A stretch of DNA of 45,338 bases from Spirochaetota bacterium (GTDB lineage: Bacteria; Spirochaetota; Spirochaetia; JABEVK01): assembly GCA_020049045.1 (NCBI GenBank), contig JAIFLN010000053.1:1-45338 (forward strand), in the 5' to 3' direction. Position 1 is the stretch's first letter. The number at the start of each line of letters is the position of its first letter. Below the pieces are notes generated by a model. The model was given only the letters and a program-made list of their open reading frames with translations. It made no database searches and had not been told where the DNA came from. Position numbers and translations under genes: made by a program. Of the stretch, positions 42,138 through 45,338 are shown piece by piece.

Positions 42138-42183
42138 GAGATAAAAGCAACTCATGAATTGCTTATCGATTCACTTTTATCTC
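42138..42183 (-). repeat. Inverted repeat in the 5' leader of the hydrogenase operon
   Basis: Perfect 10-base arms gagataaaag (42138-42147) and cttttatctc (42174-42183) with a 26-base spacer, which contains a smaller gcaa/ttgc pair. It begins right after the predicted transcription start, so it would form the 5' end of the mRNA. It has no U-tract; RNA stabilisation or a protein operator are possible roles. Confidence 0.6.
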
Positions 42184-42193
42184 ATTAAGGATT

Positions 42194-42222
42194 AGTTTAG
42201 AGCATCAAAACCGAGATGTCAA
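42194..42222 (-). promoter_or_regulatory. Sigma-70 promoter of the hydrogenase operon
   Basis: On the minus strand TTGACA (42222-42217) and TAAACT (42199-42194) are 17 bases apart. The -35 is perfect and the -10 matches four of six. The predicted start is near 42187, leaving a leader of about 100 bases. Confidence 0.78.
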
Positions 42223-42227
42223 TTTTA

Positions 42228-42245
42228 TTGTGAATTTGTTCACAT
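42228..42245. promoter_or_regulatory. Rex-type operator upstream of the hydrogenase promoter
   Basis: TTGTGAATTTGTTCACAT matches the Rex consensus TTGTGAA-N4-TTCACAA at all but the last base. It ends five bases from the -35 box. Rex is a repressor released by high NADH and commonly controls hydrogenase and fermentation genes. No rex gene is in the window. Confidence 0.7.
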
Positions 42246-42293
42246 TAACACGAAAGAGTTTTTCTCTTTTCCGATGCCCAGGAGAGCCGTCGG

Positions 42294-42902
42294 TCAAAGA
42301 CTTTCGATGGCGGGGATTGGTAACCCTGTCAGCTCTGCTATTTCGACGGGGCTCATTCCTTTGACCTTGAGGTTTCTCGCTATCTCCATGCTCCTCGCAA
42401 CTCGGCCTTCCTCTCGGCCTTCCTCTCGGCCTTCCGCCAAACCAGCGCGGCGAGCTTCACCCCTCATACTTGCAAGGTCGTGTTCGTACATCTCTTTTTG
42501 TATCTCGTAAACGATTTCCGGGGTCAAGGCCATAAATTCCTCCATCCGGATCCGAGTGGCCAACAGCATTTCAGCTACGGCATTTTGATCAATGACCCAA
42601 TTCTTTTCCGGCTTCTCTAGAAAGGTGCCCCAAATTGCCGCATTCTTCAAGTCTGGCGAGGCTCGATTTTGATACTGAGGATCCTCGGACACAAGCCGAA
42701 GGAGTTTGCGGAGTTCGACGAAAACGAAGCCAAGATGGTCAGTTGGTCCAACCTCTCGGTTTTGCAGGGTCAAGTGATGAATCTTTGGAATCCCCACAGG
42801 TTCGAAAAAAGCATTGATCAGGCTTTCCAGCAACGGAAGACCTTCGGGTTCACCGAAAACATACCGGAAGACCCGGTCATCGGTCAGGGGCGAATAGGGC
42901 AT
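42294..42902 (-). pseudogene. Rpn/YhgA-like (PD-(D/E)XK 'transposase') gene, catalytic middle missing
   Basis: An open frame of 202 residues, starting at an ATG with a ggagg site. The N-terminus (SPLTDDRVFRYVFGEPE) and the C-terminal tail (repeated EGREEGREEGR, then IARNLKVKGMSPVEIAELTG) are those of the Rpn family of recombination-promoting nucleases, which are normally about 280-310 residues. The central nuclease block with its Asp and Glu-x-Gln motif is absent: sequence jumps from the early region (about residue 60) to the late helical region (KNAAIWGTFLEKPEK). This looks like an internal deletion, so nuclease activity is probably lost. The frame is still intact. Confidence 0.7.
42401..42436 (-). 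repeat. Three tandem 12-bp repeats coding the EGRE tail
   Basis: The unit ctcggccttcct occurs three times in a row on the plus strand (the third copy ends in g). On the minus strand it encodes the EGREEGREEGR stretch, a region known to vary in copy number in Rpn-family genes. Confidence 0.8.
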
Positions 42903-42957
42903 AGAAACCTCCACACCCCCCTGACAGGAAAACGAGGCATTTTGCTTCAAAGTTTCA

Positions 42958-43071
42958 GCTTTAGCCGCCCCGACGTCGAGGCGACGCACGGAGCGTACCC
43001 TTCGGTACGTGAGTACGGAGCGAGGAGGAGGTGACGCCCGATGCGGCCGCAGCAGGCGCGGCGGCTAAAGC
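42958..43071. repeat. 114-bp structured palindromic element
   Basis: Perfect 12-base outer arms (gctttagccgcc, 42958-42969; ggcggctaaagc, 43060-43071) enclose three smaller palindromes: cgtcg-agg-cgacg (42974-42986), cgtacc-cttc-ggtacg (42994-43009) and tgcggccgca (43042-43051). Folded, it gives a cloverleaf-like structure. The right arm contains the stop codon of the GNAT gene. No gene is seen inside. It resembles mobile REP-like intergenic elements, but only one copy is present in the window. Confidence 0.65.
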
Positions 43072-43562
43072 AATTTCTCGTAGCTGACCACGTCCAGCCA
43101 CCGGTCAAACTTGCGCCCCACCTCATGGTAATGGGCGCATTTGGAATAGCCGTGCTTTTCGAAGAGCTTGATGCTGGCGGTGTTTTCACCGCAGATAATG
43201 GCCAGCAGATTGTGGAAATTCCGTTCGCGCGCCTTCGCCTCGACAAAGGTCAGCGCGGCTGATCCCAAACCCCGAGCCGGAAAGTCGGGGGCAAGATAGA
43301 TGGTCACTTCGGCGCTGCCGTCGTAGGCTTCGCGGGGCTTGTAACGCGCTAGAATCACATAACCGGCCAGCTGGCCGTCGGCGTGGATGGTCCAGCTGTC
43401 GTAACGGGGGTAACCGGGAAACAGCAGCGCCCGAAAGGTCGCCCGGTCGATTTCTTCGGTGTGGAAGGTGGCCGTGCTGGTACGGACGTAGTAGTTGTAC
43501 ACGGGTAACAGGCGGTCGATATCGGCTTCTTGGGCGGGTTCAAAGGTGACTCTGTCCATCAT
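43065..43562 (-). CDS. GNAT acetyltransferase, phosphinothricin acetyltransferase-like
   Basis: A 165-residue N-acetyltransferase. LPVYNYYVRTSTATFHTEE near the N-terminus is typical of the Pat/MnaT (YncA) group, and RGLGSAAL is the acetyl-CoA loop; FEKHGYSKCAHYHEVGRKF closes the fold. These enzymes acetylate phosphinothricin or methionine-derivative amino acids. Two adjacent ATGs (43562, 43559) follow an aaggag site. The last codons and stop lie inside the palindromic element, so the C-terminal residues may derive from it. Confidence 0.9.
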   Translation of the reverse strand: MMDRVTFEPAQEADIDRLLPVYNYYVRTSTATFHTEEIDRATFRALLFPGYPRYDSWTIHADGQLAGYVILARYKPREAYDGSAEVTIYLAPDFPARGLGSAALTFVEAKARERNFHNLLAIICGENTASIKLFEKHGYSKCAHYHEVGRKFDRWLDVVSYEKLL

Positions 43563-43631
43563 AGCACTCCTTGGTGGCAGTATCGCACCCCGAGTGGACT
43601 CAATGGCAAGGGGGGGCGTACACTGAGGGCA

Positions 43632-44927
43632 ATGAACCTTTCCACTCCGTTTCGAACGCTGGCAACGGGCATCTTCGTGTTAATGCTGGGCGGTGCGATG
43701 CTTCTCGCCCTCCCCTTCAGCCATCGGACTGAAGTCCCCTTCCTTGACCATCTGTTTCAGTCTGTCTCGGCTGTTTCAGGGACGGGGTTGGTGACCGTCA
43801 GCCTTGGCGGGACCTACACCTGGCTGGGCCAGGCTATCCTGTTGATCCTCTTTCAACTGGGCGGCTGGGGTTTTATGACCGTTACTTCGTTCTTTTTCAT
43901 TGCCCGGCAAAAACCTCTTCCCCCCGACAAGGAACGCGTTTTGAGGGCCAGCTACAGCCTTCCCAAAGGCTTCGACCTGCGCTCGTTCATCCGCCATACC
44001 GTTGTGTTCACCCTGGTCATCGAAACCACCGGAGCGCTGATCCTCTGGGGGCTCTTTTCGGCGGCGGGTCAACCCGATGCCCTGTGGAGTGGGATTTTTC
44101 ACTCGGTTTCGGCCTTCGCAACGGCCGGTTTCAGCTTGTACGACGACAACCTCATAGGCTTTGCCGCTGATCCGTGGATCAACCTCACCATTGCCCTGCT
44201 CTGCCTGTCCGGGGCGGTGGGGTTTATCGTCATGCAGGACTTCTGGGCTGCCATCCGGCAGAAGCGGAAGATCACCTTCACCACCAAGACCATTTTGGTC
44301 ACCACGGGCTTGATCGTGGTTATGGGCACTCTGATCGTCTTTTTCACGGAACCGCTGTTGAAACCCCTCCCCTGGACAAGTGCCCTCGGTGCGGCTGCTT
44401 TTCATGTGATTTCTGCCTCGGCCACCGCCGGCTTCAATACTCTGGACCTGGGCCTGGTTTCCCGGGCAACGCTTTTCGCGATCATCCTGGTGATGATCGT
44501 CGGCGCGTCGCCTTCAGGAACCGGTGGAGGAATCAAGACCACCAGCATCACGGCCCTGTTTGCGGTGGTGGTCAGTTTGCTCCGCGGACGCCACTCCGTC
44601 AGCCTCTTCCGCAACGAAATTCCGCAGGCCCGGGTGCTGACCGCCACGGCAACCGCCGGACTCTACCTGGCTGTGTTGTCGCTCGGGACTTTGACGCTGT
44701 GCCTGACCGACCCGTTTGCCTTTGAAAACCTGGCCTTCGAGGCGGCCTCGGCCCTGGGAACCGTGGGCCTGAGCACCGGCATCACCGCCCGGTTGTCCGA
44801 CCTGGGGCTGACGGTGCTGATGGCGCTGATGTATATCGGCCGGGTCGGTCCGCTGAGCTTCGGCATTGGACTGATCGGTGCCCGGGAGCCTCAAGCCAAG
44901 ACTCCGCCCACCGATCTGGCCGTGTGA
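43632..44927 (+). CDS. TrkH/KtrB-family potassium transporter
   Basis: A 431-residue membrane protein. The four pore loops expected of this K+ transporter superfamily can be seen: SGTGLVTVSLGG, SAFATAGFSLYD, SASATAGFNTLD and ALGTVGLSTGIT. Length suits KtrB. The ATG at 43632 follows a gaggg site; a frame starting 102 bases earlier overlaps the GNAT promoter region. No KtrA/TrkA gene is next to it (nrdR follows), so its regulatory subunit must be elsewhere. Confidence 0.93.
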   Translation: MNLSTPFRTLATGIFVLMLGGAMLLALPFSHRTEVPFLDHLFQSVSAVSGTGLVTVSLGGTYTWLGQAILLILFQLGGWGFMTVTSFFFIARQKPLPPDKERVLRASYSLPKGFDLRSFIRHTVVFTLVIETTGALILWGLFSAAGQPDALWSGIFHSVSAFATAGFSLYDDNLIGFAADPWINLTIALLCLSGAVGFIVMQDFWAAIRQKRKITFTTKTILVTTGLIVVMGTLIVFFTEPLLKPLPWTSALGAAAFHVISASATAGFNTLDLGLVSRATLFAIILVMIVGASPSGTGGGIKTTSITALFAVVVSLLRGRHSVSLFRNEIPQARVLTATATAGLYLAVLSLGTLTLCLTDPFAFENLAFEAASALGTVGLSTGITARLSDLGLTVLMALMYIGRVGPLSFGIGLIGAREPQAKTPPTDLAV

Positions 44928-44952
44928 AGCCTTTTCGTGGTATGATTTTGCC

Positions 44953-45338
44953 ATGAAGTGTCCGCTCTGTTCCCATTTGGAAGACAAGGTCATCGAGTCC
45001 CGGCAAAACATCTCGGGGACGTCGTTGCGCCGCCGCCGCGAATGCCTGGCCTGCGGGTACCGCTTCACCAGCTACGAACGCATCGAAGAGATTCCGCTGA
45101 TGGTGGTGAAGAGCGACGGCCGCCGCGAACCCTTTGACGTCAAAAAGATTGAGCGCGGCCTGGTCCGGGCCCTGGAAAAACGCCCCGTCAGTCAGATCGA
45201 GATTGAGGAACTGCTCAACACGCTTGAGGACGAAGCGGCCATGGAAGGCAAGGCCAACCACGAAATTCCCAGCAAGGCCCTGGGGGAACTGGTGATGAAA
45301 AAGCTGGAAGCCGTCGACAAGGTGGCCTACGTGCGCTT
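44953..45338 (+). CDS. nrdR: Transcriptional repressor NrdR (3' end beyond window)
   Basis: The first 128 codons of NrdR, the ATP/dATP-sensing repressor of ribonucleotide reductase genes. The zinc ribbon has C3, C6, C31 and C34 (KCPLC and CLACGYRFTSYER), and the ATP-cone begins at about residue 49 (LMVVKSDGRREPFD). Full-length NrdR is about 150 residues, so some 20-25 are missing. No ribosome site precedes the ATG, but TGGTATGAT lies 6 bases upstream and could be an extended -10, making the mRNA leaderless. Confidence 0.95.
   Translation, partial: MKCPLCSHLEDKVIESRQNISGTSLRRRRECLACGYRFTSYERIEEIPLMVVKSDGRREPFDVKKIERGLVRALEKRPVSQIEIEELLNTLEDEAAMEGKANHEIPSKALGELVMKKLEAVDKVAYVR

Noticed and set aside
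42958-43071. Integron attC site
   Set aside because: The size and folding fit, but the outer ends lack the RYYYAAC and GTRRRRY-type core motifs and no integrase or cassette array is present.
42947-43246. A 99-codon minus-strand frame through the palindromic element
   Set aside because: It is a shifted reading of the GNAT gene and the repeat, with Arg/Ser-rich sequence and no homology I recognise.

Overview
The window is about 45 kb of bacterial DNA with short intergenic gaps, many 4-base start/stop overlaps and moderately high GC. No rRNA, tRNA, CRISPR array, integrase or intact insertion sequence was seen. The host looks like a Gram-negative-type (two-membrane) anaerobe that ferments sugars and tolerates some oxygen. 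It has a Lol-like lipoprotein export set with an outer-membrane protein, a cytochrome bd oxidase, an NAD-linked [FeFe] hydrogenase, a pullulanase and an EtfAB-coupled oxidation pathway. The order at the left edge (ATPase, two permeases, LolA-like protein, outer-membrane protein) resembles, from memory, a conserved spirochaete block. A spirochaete is therefore the best guess, but it is unproven.

Layout. 1-5481: ABC exporter of the LolCDE/MacB type, a LolA-like periplasmic protein and a predicted beta-barrel. 5478-8633: rsgA, then a Re-citrate/homocitrate synthase-like enzyme carrying an extra C-terminal sensor-like domain. 8641-10859: two response-regulator proteins, then rpsI, rplM and a small membrane protein. 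10910-17114: pullulanase, aroA, an AEC permease, an unusual SDR protein and a UbiA-type prenyltransferase. 17147-20861: cydAB, a rubredoxin/membrane fusion protein and uridine kinase. 21001-23499: a secreted protein, a ferric-reductase-like flavoprotein and a PHP protein behind an excellent sigma-54 promoter. 23502-36950: a very long minus-strand gene series. 37071-42084: the hydrogenase operon with its promoter and a Rex-like operator. 42294-43562: a decayed Rpn-family gene, a structured palindromic element and a GNAT acetyltransferase. 43632-45338: a TrkH/KtrB potassium transporter and the start of nrdR.

The most interesting part is 35545-36300 and what lies downstream of it. A GlpP-type antiterminator gene sits directly upstream of a sigma-70 promoter, and that promoter opens into a leader with a 21-bp terminator stem ending in a U-tract. 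A mutually exclusive 5' hairpin could act as the antiterminator. Downstream, without any other obvious terminator, follow an AGPS-like FAD oxidase, an MFS transporter, EtfB, EtfA, an SDR dehydrogenase, an FGGY kinase, SurE, and a complete OpuC-type ABC transporter with a fumarate-reductase-like flavoprotein inserted. I read this as a substrate-induced catabolic operon, possibly for a glycerol-phosphate-like or polyol compound, with electrons passed to ETF. The substrate is unknown.

The hydrogenase operon encodes HndA-, HndB-, HndC- and HndD-like subunits plus a histidine-kinase-type ATPase whose start codon appears to be AUC. Its promoter carries a near-consensus Rex site, which fits control by the NADH/NAD+ ratio.
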